Of a DNA stretch of 64,000 bases, positions 34,583 to 46,381 are shown in pieces (the stretch's first letter is position 1; each line of letters begins with the position of its first letter). Origin of the DNA: Moniliophthora roreri (Eukaryota; Basidiomycota; Agaricomycetes; Agaricales; Marasmiaceae); NCBI GenBank assembly GCA_001466705.2, contig LATX02000211.1:806001-870000 (forward strand), read 5' to 3'. The notes under the pieces are model-generated. The model searched no databases. It had not been told where the DNA came from and saw only the letters and a list, made by a program, of their open reading frames with translations. The position numbers were made by a program, and so were the translations under genes.

Positions 34583-36845
34583 TTATGAACCTTGAGAGAA
34601 TATCAAGTAAATCGCCCAGGCACAAATTATCATGCATGCCATGATGAGCAACCCCAAATAAGTGAAGGGCTTCAACGGTCGCTGCAACGGTTTCTTGAGG
34701 TCTTCATTGTCTTCTCTCTCCTTGGCGATACGCTGTGCCTCGTTCATTCTTAGGACTCCACCTAGTTGCCATCTATCCAATCGATCGTACAGAAGGCCAT
34801 AGATAACGTCCACCGACTATAGTTGTTGTCACATTCATCCAAGGACCTACAAGTACGAACGAATGCACGTACCTTCAGGGCAATGTACATATAGAAGACA
34901 TTATTGTAGCTTAGTAAAAGGAGTCAGTCCTAAGAACGAGGGGGATATCACGAGTCTGGCTCACGTATGTCTTCCTGTCGGTGTAAGATCCTGAATCGCA
35001 CCAGATGAAACATCCATGATAACACCCGCGGAATTGATGAAAGCTACATGGTGGTCAGCAGGGGGATTAGCACATCAAGGAGTGAGGATGAATGTACATT
35101 TCCAGATGCCGAACGCGGTGCCAATCAATGCCTTATCGCGAACAAGCAAGGGTATGGCGGCAAGGAACGGTAAGGCGTTGGCAGATAGGGCCACAGAAGC
35201 CAGCATGATCCTAATATGTTCACCGTTGTTCACTATGTGCCTTCAAAAATGCGGAAATGCTTCCTCACGGTACAAGTGGATGAACTTCAGTGAAGTTGAT
35301 CAACACGAAAACCAGGAGATACATCGCTGCAGTTCCGCTCACGAACCACCTGTATGTATAGTATGAGCGGATACAGAGTAGCAGGGAATGAATTCTCACA
35401 TGCGTCTCCCAAAGCGGTCGAAGAAAAGGCCTATCCAAAAGTCAGCACGACAGAAAACTTCGAAAGTTCCGCTTACCAAGGGCAGGTGTTAGAATAATAG
35501 GGATAACATTTTCAAGCGCCGCAATATACCCAGCTGTAGACGTAGTCAATGCTGAAGCCCGGGCTGGCGGGGATATACGCACCAGTCGCGTTGCTGATTC
35601 CACGGGTAACTTTAATCACATCGGGAGCAATGTTCGTGAACGCTATTACCGAGCTAGGTTGGCAAATCTAGAAACCCAATAAGCAATCTCTATGTAACAA
35701 GATCAATGGCTGCTTACCCGCGAAACCGTGATAAGCCAGAACGATGCTGGAATGGTCATGAGTGAAAACCAGAATGTCTTCCATCGGGAATCAGTGGGCC
35801 CAATGCGCTCCAGTCGTTTACTAGGCATTCGCAGCTCCGTCGGGAGCCGATTTACGAACGCGTAGTAGAGTGCATTGATGACCAGCGATGCGGCACAAAG
35901 TATGCAAGGAACCCAAAAAGACCAGGTATAACTACCAGTCCTCTCCGCAATCGGTACAGCTGTAGCCTTCGAAACGACGCTAAACAACATCAATCTAGTT
36001 TAACTAGTCAGAAGCTGGTGTCATACCTGATAGCTAGAAGTTTTTCAGCGAAATTGACTCAAACCAGTTGTGTAAGATAAATTACCTCGAGTCCAGGCCA
36101 AGTCTATACCATAAACCAGCCCTACGTATGACCCATAGAACCAATGTGTGTAGAGTTTCGACTGGGAATTCGCTACCGTGACTATTCTGTGCTTCAGAAG
36201 CTAAGTAAGAACTCAAAAGCATGTGATCTCACTTGAACCGAGGCCGAGGATCACCTCCCCAGTAACGAGTGTGTTGAAGTTCGAGGTGCTCGTTCCAATC
36301 GCGGCAATCAAGGCTCCAAGGAGGACGAAGGAGGCAGAGACGAGCGAGCCGATCTCTGCCCCGTAGTAGTCGATGGCCATACCAGAAACAACACTAATCA
36401 TCAGATAAGTACAGTCTTCAAGCTGCTAACATGTGAGGTACTCACGGAACAACAGTATTGACTAATTGATTTGCCGAGACTATGACTCCGTACTGAGCAT
36501 TATTGATGTCAAGTTCTTGCTTCAATGTCGACTTGAGTGGACTTAAGGCACCCTGACTCGATCTACGTGAGTAGAAACTGGAACCTCGCTCGCACGACGA
36601 CGTACAACAGCCCAATTAGAGCCAACTGATATAGCGTGAACTTCAGAGACAGCGAAAAAATCATAGACGAGACACCTACGCGAAAAGAAAAGTACGCAGA
36701 ACAGGGCTGGTCCTTTGTATTTCCATGGATAATCTGACGTTGGTACGGTGACTGTTGGCCTTTGCTCATCTGGAACGACCACAGAGGAGGGGCTACTTTT
36801 TTCGGAATCGGGGTCCGAAACAGTCCGAGATGTGTGTGAAGCCAT
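34583..36845 (-). CDS. MFSD1-like MFS transporter (copy 2)
   Basis: Close paralogue of the transporter at 30547-32770. Start ATG 36845 (MASHTSRTVSDPDSEKS); the hydrophilic N-terminus differs from copy 1, but YPWKYKGPALFCVLFFSR matches YPWRYKVPALICVLFFTR. Further shared motifs are SGMAIDYYGAEIGSLVSAS, TGEVILGLGSS, SKATAVPIAERTGSYTWSFW and the C-terminal VLRMNEAQRIAKEREDNEDL. After the first span, GSNWAV joins GALSPLKSTLKQELDINNA through a canonical intron. About ten introns; no lesions seen. The two copies flank the SDR gene, suggesting tandem duplication with an insertion or a duplicated pair that lost one SDR. Confidence 0.88.
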
Positions 36846-38382
36846 GTCGAGAAAACGGAAGGAGAAGAGGCAGTAATTTCGCGTTCCAGGAGACTGACTT
36901 TTTAAAGAGACGAGACGCGTAGGGATGGGGAAGATTAATCCTTATCAGATAACATTTATCAGTTAAGATGTCGAAGGCTTCGGAGATACTCATAAAAACG
37001 CGGGGTTCCGCAGTCAGAATCCCCTGGTTTGGTGAGAGTACGTAGGAGAATGCGGACTAGATGTCAATGCCACTGGGTGAGAGAAACACCGGCTCCGATT
37101 CAACCCGACGAAATTCGCCTCAAAGACTCTCCCACTGCTTGTCCAAGTCGTTGGTATTTGTGGTTAATCTTGACCTAGGAATATGATCCATTGGACGGTG
37201 TTTTTATAGTGAAGATGGTGAAAATTTGGTGGAGATGCCGACGATTTCGACAATATTACTTCAAGCTGTATCCCCGCGGTCTTTCGGCATCTCTACGTGA
37301 TAGTACCTAAACGAGTCACTTCATTTCGTACACGGGCGGGGTACAAGGAAGTGTATGATCCTCGAAAGGCAGACTTCAGAAGGTCTCTACCTCTTAGCTA
37401 GATAATACTCACTTTAATTTGTTGACCACCTTCAATGACCCCAATTACTAATCGAAATCCAGCAGTTGCGCTTGCAGCGAACTTCACTGAGGGAACCTAG
37501 ACTGCCCATCGCCGTCTCTTCTGTCCGAAGAACCAAGCAGCATGCATTTTGGGGCATCTAAACGTAATTCATTTCTGGTGGATCGAAGAAGGGAGCAGCG
37601 CAGTGCGTAGTATTATTGGGAATGAGTGATGTCGGCAAGCTCGGCGAGGTCGAGTTTGCCCAGTGAAAATTTTTCACACCCCCAAAATTTTAAGCTTCAC
37701 ATGGATGGTATCTATCAATCTATCTGCCTGCCGTGTTTTTGAACTTATCAGAGTGATTTGCAATTCAATTAAAGAGTTTGTGCATTTTATCGTGGTATAG
37801 AACAATTTACTTGTATTTTGCAGGTGTTACATTAACTCAAGGCAACCCCTGGGGCTTTCGATAGTATCTATGTCAAGCTTATAAATCCTGGCTGGTGTGA
37901 AATTTTTTTTGGCTGTCATACCTCAATGTCCATTTGACGCCCACCACTACCTTCGCTCCTTTCTCTCCCTTTAAAGGTCTTACTCGTTCAATCTACGCGA
38001 GTAAACGGGAGACTTCCGCATAACACCGCAGCAGGCGAGTTACCATTAGGAAAAAAGGATCCTAAAACTCCGTTAGCGATGATTCCCAACCGCACGGCTC
38101 GACCACGGGTCCTGACACTTGTGACCTCATTCGCTTGAATCCATGGCTCTTTGTCAAAAGTAATTTCTCAATTAAGAGCTTCTTCGCATCATACCCGTCA
38201 AAAACAAGTGTTTCTGGTATCAAAAGACCGATATCGGTGTGCCATACATCCTAAACTTGGTTGCAACCTTCCGTATTTTCGGCGATCTACCTCTTGGTGA
38301 TTAGTAGTCTTTGGAGATCCTAGACGTCACTCAGCCCTTTATAAACCGTGTTCTCAGAATACAACAAAACATTACTTTGAAG
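36846..38382. other. 1.5-kb intergenic between divergent genes
   Basis: Spacer between MFS copy 2 (-) and the P450 (+), containing both promoters. It is the third-longest gene-poor stretch of the window. I see no frame with a family motif, no terminal repeats and no transposon protein. Confidence 0.4.
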
Positions 38383-40979
38383 ATGATTCAACTCACCTCA
38401 ATACCAGTCGCACTTCTGCTAGGAATCATTTGCATCCCACTCTTCCTTTTCCTCAGGAAGAGGTTTGGACCGCATCCTCTGGATAAGATTCCTGGCCCGC
38501 GAAGCACCTCCTGGTGGAATGGTGAGAATCTGATCCTCTCTAGATATCCTTTGTCTTTGAATGATACTTGATATCAGGCCATTATGAGGAAGTTTTTGGT
38601 TCTAAGCGCAAGGACTTCCATTTGATGATGGGGGAGAAATGTACGTCTTGTCTATTCAGATCATACATTCAGTGACTCGATATGGTTCTCTAGATGGTCC
38701 TACGGCTTCATTCCGAACAGTCTATGGTGTGCGTGCTCATTGTTTGTCGCGCGCGCGTAGCGCCTCAATAATCTTCAAACAGGAAAGACAATTATACACC
38801 TTCGATCCGAAAGCAATGCACCATATATTCGTCAAGGTATACAGTTTATCTCAGCTGTCTAAATTTAGCCTCACAGCGCTCCCAAGGATCAAATGATATA
38901 CGGGGAGACATCTGCTTTCCTCGAGTATGGAACCCCTTCGCTTTATCTTCCTTTACCAAGGTCTTACTTGACTTTCTACAGTACGAACTATCTTATGTTT
39001 GGTAACGGTTTGCTGGCGACGTCCGGCCAGCATCATCGCAAGCAGAGGAAGGTCTCTGGTCTGTCTTTGCCTTCTTTCAATCATCTTAAGTCTACGGTAC
39101 ACAGATTCTCAATCCAGTTTTTTCGATTGCACACATGCGCAACATGCGTGAGTTTCTTGGATCTATGCAAATCAGAACATAAATGATCGAAATATCATAC
39201 AGTGCCGACCTTTTACGAGGTTGCTCATAAGGTGTCTTCTGCCTTCAATTGTCCAGACGAAGTCCCACTGATCTCTAAAAGCTTCAAGATACCCTCGCCA
39301 AGAAAGTTCAGAACGGTCCTCAAGAGGTCTGCTTCTCTTCGTCGTCATACTCAATGCGCTGACTCGCTCGTTTGCCCAGATTGACATGCTCTCCTGGATG
39401 GCCCGTACCGCCCTCGAACTAATCGGCCAATCCGGACTTGGATATTCATTTGATGAACTCGAGGACGAAGAACATGCACATCCATACGTGAAGACGCTGA
39501 AGGGCCTGGCGTACGTAGCATTCCGTGATTAGTTCAGCGCTTGACTTATTCCTCTCAGACCGCTTCTCACCCGCGCATTCTTCATGCGGAACTACATTCT
39601 TCCTTATGCCATGCAGTTGGGAACTCCTGGATTCCGTCGGTTTGTTTCCCAGTTCCTGCCATGGAAAGATTTTCAAAATGGAAGACAAATGTCGAGTTTC
39701 TTGTGGAAATTATCGACCGGTATCTACGAAGAAAAGAAGAGAGCACTTGAGATGGGTGACGAAGCCGTGAAGAAGCAGATTGGTGGCGGTAACGATATCC
39801 TGAGTATATTGAGTAAGCATTCTTTCATTCTCCATGTTTTGATAGACTAACTCTTCCAAGTGAACGAGAACATGAAGGCTTCGGAATCGGATAGGCTTGA
39901 TGAAGAGGAACTGATTGGACAGGTCAGCTACATTTCTATATCAAAACTCACGAATTTTGATCGGTCATGTTCCTGTAGATGTCGTGAGTAACGGTCTAAC
40001 TGTTTGCATCGACTTGATTTGACCTGGCTTAGCACCCTTATCTTCGCTGCAATGGATACTACCTCGGTAAGTTGGCCCACATACGTACCTACAGTGTCAC
40101 TCGACTAAATTTGACATGACAGACCGCATTGTCCCGCATTCTTCAGCTCTTGGCTACACATCCGGAAGTGCAACAGAAACTACGAGATGAAATTGACGAA
40201 GCATTCCAAGATGGAGACATCCCTTATGACGTCCTGGTTTCTTTACCTTATCTGGATGCGATTTCCAGGGAATCCCTGCGATTGTGCGTATTCGTGGCTA
40301 TAGTAGAAACTACGACTCAATGTAATTCACGCAGACATCCTCCCGTGCATCGACTGATGCGAACTACGTTGCAAGATGCTATCCTTCCTCTCTCTACGCC
40401 TGTCACTACCACTGATGGGTCTGTCCTCACTGAAATCGTGATGCCGAAGAACACCGATGTTTTCGTCTCGATTCTGAATGCGAATAGGAATCCAGCGATC
40501 TGGGGTCCTGATGCAGACCAATGGAAACCAAAGAGGTGGCTGGAGCCACTGCCAAAGACAGTTACCGATGCCAAGGTACCTGGGGTGTACTCCCATCTGT
40601 ATGTTTCTCGCCTTCACAGGAACAGCGACTACTGATCACTGAGATCACTTTAGGATGACTTTTAACGCCGGAGGACGATCGTGCATGTAAGTGAACTTAG
40701 TTTCGGTTGTCAACTCATGTTAAGGACTGTATTAGTGGTTTCAAGTTCTCCCAGCTCGAGATGAGTACGTCTGCAAAGGCTTTTGATTATCATAGCGTCT
40801 ACTTACCATTTACCGCAGAGGTCGTTCTATCCCTGTTGATACGAACCTTCGAGTTCTCTCTTACCGGGAAGGAGATCAGCTGGCAGATGACTGGTGTTGC
40901 TTCGCCGTTGGTGGTTGGCCCTGAGGCTAGCAGACATCCTGAGATGCCCATGAAGGTTAGCCTGGTGAAGAGAAAGTAG
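38383..40979 (+). CDS. cytochrome P450, CYP5150-like
   Basis: Membrane-anchored monooxygenase. ATG 38383 gives an N-terminal anchor (IPVALLLGIICIPLFLFL) and the hinge DKIPGPRSTSWWNG. About 18 short introns produce many small exons; joined, they read without stops. The oxygen-binding helix is FAAMDTTS, the ExxR motif is ESLRL, the following segment is HPPVHRLMRTT, and the heme loop is FNAGGRSCIGFKFSQLEM with the cysteine ligand. GPQEIDMLSWMARTALELIG and the overall pattern resemble basidiomycete CYP5150 members; that family call is from memory. Stop at 40977. Likely a xenobiotic or secondary-metabolite oxidase at the ER; substrate unknown. Confidence 0.9.
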
Positions 40980-41494
40980 AATACAGAGGTCCTTCATATC
41001 AGAACGATATATATCCATCCTTATATATGCGAGCGATCGCTCCTGTAACAACAGAGTTTGTGGAATTTGTATCCTCCTACTTTACCGTATACTCTGACTT
41101 CGCTCGCGATTTCTTGAAATGATATCTTGAGCCTCTTCCTCGAAGGTGAATGTCCTAGTACTCCATGGCAACTATCGGAGAAATAGATTTTCTGAATAAT
41201 TGAGAATGCGCATGCAGAGTGTACTTTGGCTGAGGCTCTTTGTGGATCGGCGGCCTTAGTGATGCAAGCAAGGTGTAAGAAATCTGGACTCAAAATGATC
41301 AGTTCTTGCTTTACAACCACTACTACCACCACCACCACCACCACTTCCCTCGCTCTTCAACCCCGCAATTATGGTATTCGCCATCGACGTCTTGCCTGTT
41401 GACATGACAGAAGCGAAATTAGGCACAGTACAAAGGGTCGGCACTAGGATCTAGCTGTCGTGCGAATACGTACAGAACATTTCTCTTTCTCAAC
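40980..41494. other. spacer with an ACC microsatellite
   Basis: About 515 nt between the P450 stop and the next start, both on the plus strand. It holds the P450 3' UTR and the next promoter; the only structure is the trinucleotide repeat listed separately. Confidence 0.4.
41316..41344. repeat. (ACC/ACT)n microsatellite
   Basis: Run of ACC/ACT triplets, about ten units, in the promoter-side spacer of the next gene. It creates a valine run in a minus-strand frame that is not a gene. Confidence 0.7.
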
Positions 41495-42638
41495 ATGCTC
41501 ATTCGACGAGCACTTTTTCGCCTCTTCAAGCTAGTCGTATACCTCGCCAGGATATGGCTCGTCCTGGCCATTTTGTATCTCGCATTACCGTCGCCGTTAC
41601 CTACCGAAGGCGCTGTGGAAGCTGACCTTCAGAATGGCAACTCAATCCTTCGAGTCTTCGACATCGACAGGTTTTTCCCGGCTTCTGATACGACCAGATC
41701 CGTAATATACACTCGTTTTGGAGGAAGCCAATACTTCACCATGGAGTTCCAGCTTCTGCGACAGAACGAGGGAGATATCCTGGCATTTGGCGCGGCCAGT
41801 GACCCGCTTGAGTCAGCGAACGTTTTCATTGGAATCAAGGTTGTTCGACCTCGTGCACCGTACTACAATTTTTCTCTGGAGGGATTTAGTGACCCATACG
41901 AAGATATCGCTATCTCGGACCCCATCATTCTCCCCGACATTCCTGTTGGCAATCCAGGTGGACTCAAGGCACCAGTGTCGTGGATAGGAATAGCAGATTC
42001 AGTTCTGTTGTCGTGGGACGAATCGTACAAAGACATACCTCTCCGAGTTCGCAGGGTGCCGTCTAAGGGTTTGATAGAGATATGGCCCGAGTCAGAGTTT
42101 TGGTCGGTTGCGCAGGTGCGTAGGTTGCGACCTAATCCCTGAATGTATTCTGACACCGACTCTTTTTGATGTGTAGTACGGTGAAGTTCCTGCCGACCTT
42201 GCTCCTCTGGTTTCCATTCGCCTGAAGAACTCGAGCACACCACCTTCGTTTACTTTCGCTCCTTACCCAGCATCTTCTTCGCCCTCGTTGCTATTCCCAA
42301 TACGGATATCAATACTATCAGTCATCCTCATTCCTATAGCGGAATTCGGACTGATTCTCTTTGCACTTGTGATTGGCTTATTTGAACATGCTTCGTCTAT
42401 TATGTTATTTATTCTCAACTTGGCGGCTGTTGGTGTTGTAGGGCTCGGGGTGTATGGGGTTTATTGGTGGATTAAGAATGAGAGACCGAGCATGGCGGTT
42501 TCTGTTGCCGATGTCAGACAGGCGGTAGACACTGCGCTGGATAATGCACGGACGCGAGCTGGAGTCCAGAATCGCTCACCACAGGCGAGGGATGATAGCG
42601 AAGTGGATCTGGAGGCTCAGATTGGGGTAAAGGCTTGA
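41495..42638 (+). CDS. membrane protein of unknown function, seipin-like topology
   Basis: Two exons (41495-42115 and 42177-42638) with a 61-nt GT-AG intron join in frame (SVAQ-YGEVPADL) to give about 360 residues. A hydrophobic segment at residues ~12-32 (LVVYLARIWLVLAILYLAL) is followed by a large lumenal-type domain of about 200 residues with beta-rich text. Two more hydrophobic spans follow near residues 245-300 (SILSVILIPIAEFGLILFAL and IMLFILNLAAVGVVG), then a charged, disordered tail. I do not recognise the domain by motif. Membrane-domain-membrane architecture recalls seipin-type or ER scaffold proteins, but this is only shape. Real gene: good frame, clean intron, ATG start. Confidence 0.75.
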
Positions 42639-43319
42639 AGTGATTTTTTACAGTAATTTGAGCTTGGAGTTACGGAAATTATAACCCTTGCGATGCCTGC
42701 TCTGCAATTTATGGATCCATTTTTTTCTCACGTTTGAATATCTTCTCCGCTACCTCAAATCTTGTACTACGCTATGCCGTTCGAAACTAGAGGTCAATAG
42801 CTGCATCAAGGAAGGTAGTCTGTGTATTATCATGGCGATGGATGCCTTGGCATGGTCAGCTCTGAAATCATTTTATAGCTCACGTACATCTCAACTTTTC
42901 AGTGCACAGGGGATGAGCTTTCGTCAAGTCAGATGCATTACCCTCTGTAACAGACCTTGTATATATATCCGTGTCGTCGTCGAGTATGGTGCAGTGCCGG
43001 CGTGCATGGGAGATAGAGCGAGATCTCGGTCGTTCAACAGATTCAAGCATTGGCGGATAACGACACGCTCAATTAGTGCGGCGAGGAGTACTGCGTAACT
43101 CCCGCAACTCTCCGCCTGTACTATCAATCTTACCATCGGAAAATGCTTTGAAATATCAGTGCCCTTTCATCTCCTTTCGTGCCCGGGCTTCGGCTTCAAC
43201 GACTGAAGAATTTCACAACTTCACGAGATCGGACCAAGATCGTGCGTCATGCGACGCCGCCGCCGCGCGCGCTTTAGATACCCTTCCCTTCCGAAGAATC
43301 AAGATATCCCATTCTCCGA
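42639..43319. other. spacer with TATATATA element
   Basis: About 680 nt between the membrane protein and the PhoD relic. A TATATAT tract near 42960 may be the old promoter of the PhoD gene. No supported coding region. Confidence 0.35.
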
Positions 43320-46300
43320 TAGCCATCGTAGGTGTATTAGTCGAGGCAACGGAGCTGCTGGACAGAAATTTGGTGTACAGATCTCCTTTCCAAGGTGATG
43401 TCAGGGTAAATCAATTCTCTTCGTTCTACCGAGCGCGAGCTGATATGTCATCTTAGCTTGCTCATGGTACTCATTCTATTCACCGTCGAGAAGTAGCTCA
43501 CGTTCGAAGGCAGGTAGGAAGTCCCGCCGGTTTCGAAGACGAACACTATCCTACCTTCTACGGAAGCGATATGAGCAACGTCAGTCACTCAATTGGCTCA
43601 TCTGGTGATCCTTTTAGTACTTTATACTTTTAGAGCCCATTCATCTGGACCGGTGGCCTCAACTTTACCCATTCTGGTGAGCCTCGTCTCAGTACTGACA
43701 GAATTAGGATTTTGACTAACTACAGTCTCTTATAGTGGCTAGTGTTCGTAAATTTCGCTCGTCACGCCGCCATTCGCTGAAAACACCATCAGGGCGATCC
43801 ATCCGATACTTCAGTCCTGCTTTAGGCGTGTTCTGCTCCTGTTTCCCCCGATGGAACTACCACACTTCCTGACCAAAGTGTTTCAGTATGCATCTCCTTC
43901 AAACCTTCAAAGTATTCGCAGATTCGGAGTGCAATAGAACGCCCGTTGATACTGACGAGGTCTTAACCAGCTACGACGTGGATTGGACAGTGAAAGTGGA
44001 AGCTAAAGGACTGAAACCCGACACAAAATACTCCTACCAGTTCTCGGATTGCGCTAACCCATCATCTGTCAGTCCAGTTGGAACTACCAGAACACTTCCC
44101 AGCCCGGACGATGCGTGCTCATCTAAACAAACGAGTGCTTCGAATCTCATCCTAATTTGAACAGCGCTGGCAACTGAAGTGAACGGCGGCAACCCACTCA
44201 CTTTCGCCATTTTCTCATGTTCACAATATCAAGCAGGTACGATTCCTCAGAATCGCCGACCTCGGAACGTCTACATCATTGCATAGGATACTTCAACGCT
44301 TATGGTTATGCTGCGCACAACACTACAGCCGATATCTTCATCCATCTCGGTGAATATGTGCGCGTACTTTTCTACTTCTTCGTCCGACCGAACTCAGGGG
44401 CTCAACTAGATCTATGAATACGTTGGAAATGGGTGAGCGTGGTTGAAGCTGATTTACATTCTGGTTCGCGAATGATCTTTCTAGTACCGGTGTCGGCCGT
44501 GTTACAACTGTGCGCGAAATGGCTACCATAGCTGACTACCGTCGTCGGTTGAATCAATATAGGACTGATGAGAGCCTCGTCTGTGCCCATCAGCATGCAC
44601 CATGGGTCACTGTCTGGTGAGCTCTCCACAGCTCGACAAGTATAATAATCTTTCTGACACTCCAGAAAGGGTATGTGTACCAATGCTTACTCACCATTCA
44701 CGCTGTTGAATGCCATCACTGATATATAGGACGATCGTGAAGTGAGAGCTCATTCCTGCCTTTTGCAGCTTCATATTGACCATTGCCTCAAGGTTGCCGA
44801 CAATTCATGGAAGGCAAGAATTTCGGGTTCGTTACATGATACGATCTTACTTTCAATGTAAAGGCGGGTACAGCAAACTCCAATGATACGGCTGCCGGAT
44901 GCTCTTTCTCACCATCTGGAGCTTGCTTTACGGATGGAAAGCTTGCAGCTGTCCGGTGCGCTGGGTGGATGGTTTGGTAATGGACGATGCTCACGAAATG
45001 TCTCTTGCAGGGCTTATCACGAATGGATGCCTATCCGAGTAGTTGCCGCCGACGATCTCTTCCGAATATGGTGAAATTTCCAAGCTGGCAAACTTTTGGA
45101 TCTGACTATGCTCGATACTCGTGCGTACGCTCATATCATGTAGGGCCGGCTGCGTTAATCGTCAATTTCAGGCCAGTATGATCGAGATGTTACTGACGTA
45201 TGTGGCCAGTCCTCAGATTTCCCGTGCTACGTATAATCGAACCCTTGTAGCTCTACTACAATACAGGTGAGTAACACTACTAGCCGAAACATTAATGTCG
45301 ATCCTAGAGTGTACGTGGATCACCGACCCCCTTTCTTTAGCGCAGTTACACAGAATCTGCACAGATATCAGTAATATTGCCACTTTTGAGAATCGCTCAC
45401 TGATGGGTCCGGTCCAAGAGAAATGTGAGTAGGTTGTGACAGAGAGTATCCCGGTCAAATGTGATATGCTTTCAGGGCTCTACAATACTCTTTCCCAATC
45501 TCACGAGCGAGGCGCCGTTTGGCGTGTTTTGGGGTAATTCAACTGGTTCCCGATTTCCAAGACCTTCGGTAAAACCTCTCAAGGCAACAGATAGTCTTCA
45601 CCCAACTCCTCAGGGACGGGAAATGTACGTTGCACCCCAACCCTCAATCATACCGCAAACTGACCAACATCCTGCTCAACTCGTAGATGGCCTTGTGGGG
45701 TAATAATAGTTCTTTCGGTTTTCACGACTAATTCCACTCCATTTAGGATGCCTGGGATGGTTACAAAGCTAACAGGAACAGGATTCTCGACCACTTGTAC
45801 AAGAATCAGATCGACAACACTGTCATTCTCGCCGGAGACAGTCATGCCAACTGGGTCTCTGATTTAGCCTATCCTAATGACACCACTTTGTTCGTGCCCT
45901 GTATTTCTTTGTTGCAAGGCGCTGACAGACTTGGATGGCAGGTACAGTCCCGTCACCGGAGAAGGTGCCATTGGAGTCGAATTTGCTGGTAACATCCGTC
46001 ACTTCGGGTTGGGAAACGAAAATGACGCCAGCTGAAGCCGACACCAAGTCGGCGGAATATGTCAATTCCAGCATGAATCTCAACTTGCAATGGAGTGAAG
46101 GACACTATCGCGGATTCTTTACCCTGGCTGTTGATGCGCAAAGAGTGTACACAACCTTTTACTCGATGAAAAATCATAGTATGTACTCCACTGTTGTCGT
46201 CAGTTCACGGTTCATATTTACAGTATCTGAACACCGATGCACCTCAGTCATCCCCAATCTGGAAGGATTCATGATCCCAGATTTCATCGTCGAGGCCTGG

Positions 46301-46381
46301 GCTAACAAGCTCAATCGGCCTGTAGCGGGAGGTGTTGGCAAAATCAGAGCTGGAGCGTTGAAGGTTAATGGTACATCTTGA
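43320..46381 (+). pseudogene. PhoD-like metallophosphatase, decayed
   Basis: Multi-exon relic of a secreted PhoD-type alkaline phosphatase. Family text is clear throughout: SGDPSDTSVLL (near 43795), SYDVDWTVKVEAKGLKPDTK, YGYAAHNTTADIFIHLGEY, WMPIR-VAADD, LLDLTMLDTR, ILDHLYKNQIDNTVILAGDS and HANWVSDLAYPND. Lesions: an in-frame TAG where a Trp is expected after SVLL (near 43823), a frameshift soon after (near 43900), and TGA in place of Arg in IW-NFQ (near 45072). There is also a stop after VWRVLG (near 45531), and the metal-site DDHE reads DDRE. The 3' exons from about 45750 to the stop at 46379 are still open. Part of its 3' end is repeated at 63140-63318. Confidence 0.8.

Noticed and set aside
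36846..38382. Possible transposon or LTR in the long AT-rich spacer
   Set aside because: No terminal repeats, target-site duplication or transposase/reverse-transcriptase text could be found by eye.
41021..41344. Minus-strand frame starting with a valine run
   Set aside because: The run is the ACC microsatellite read backwards; the remainder has no motif and overlaps the P450 3' UTR.
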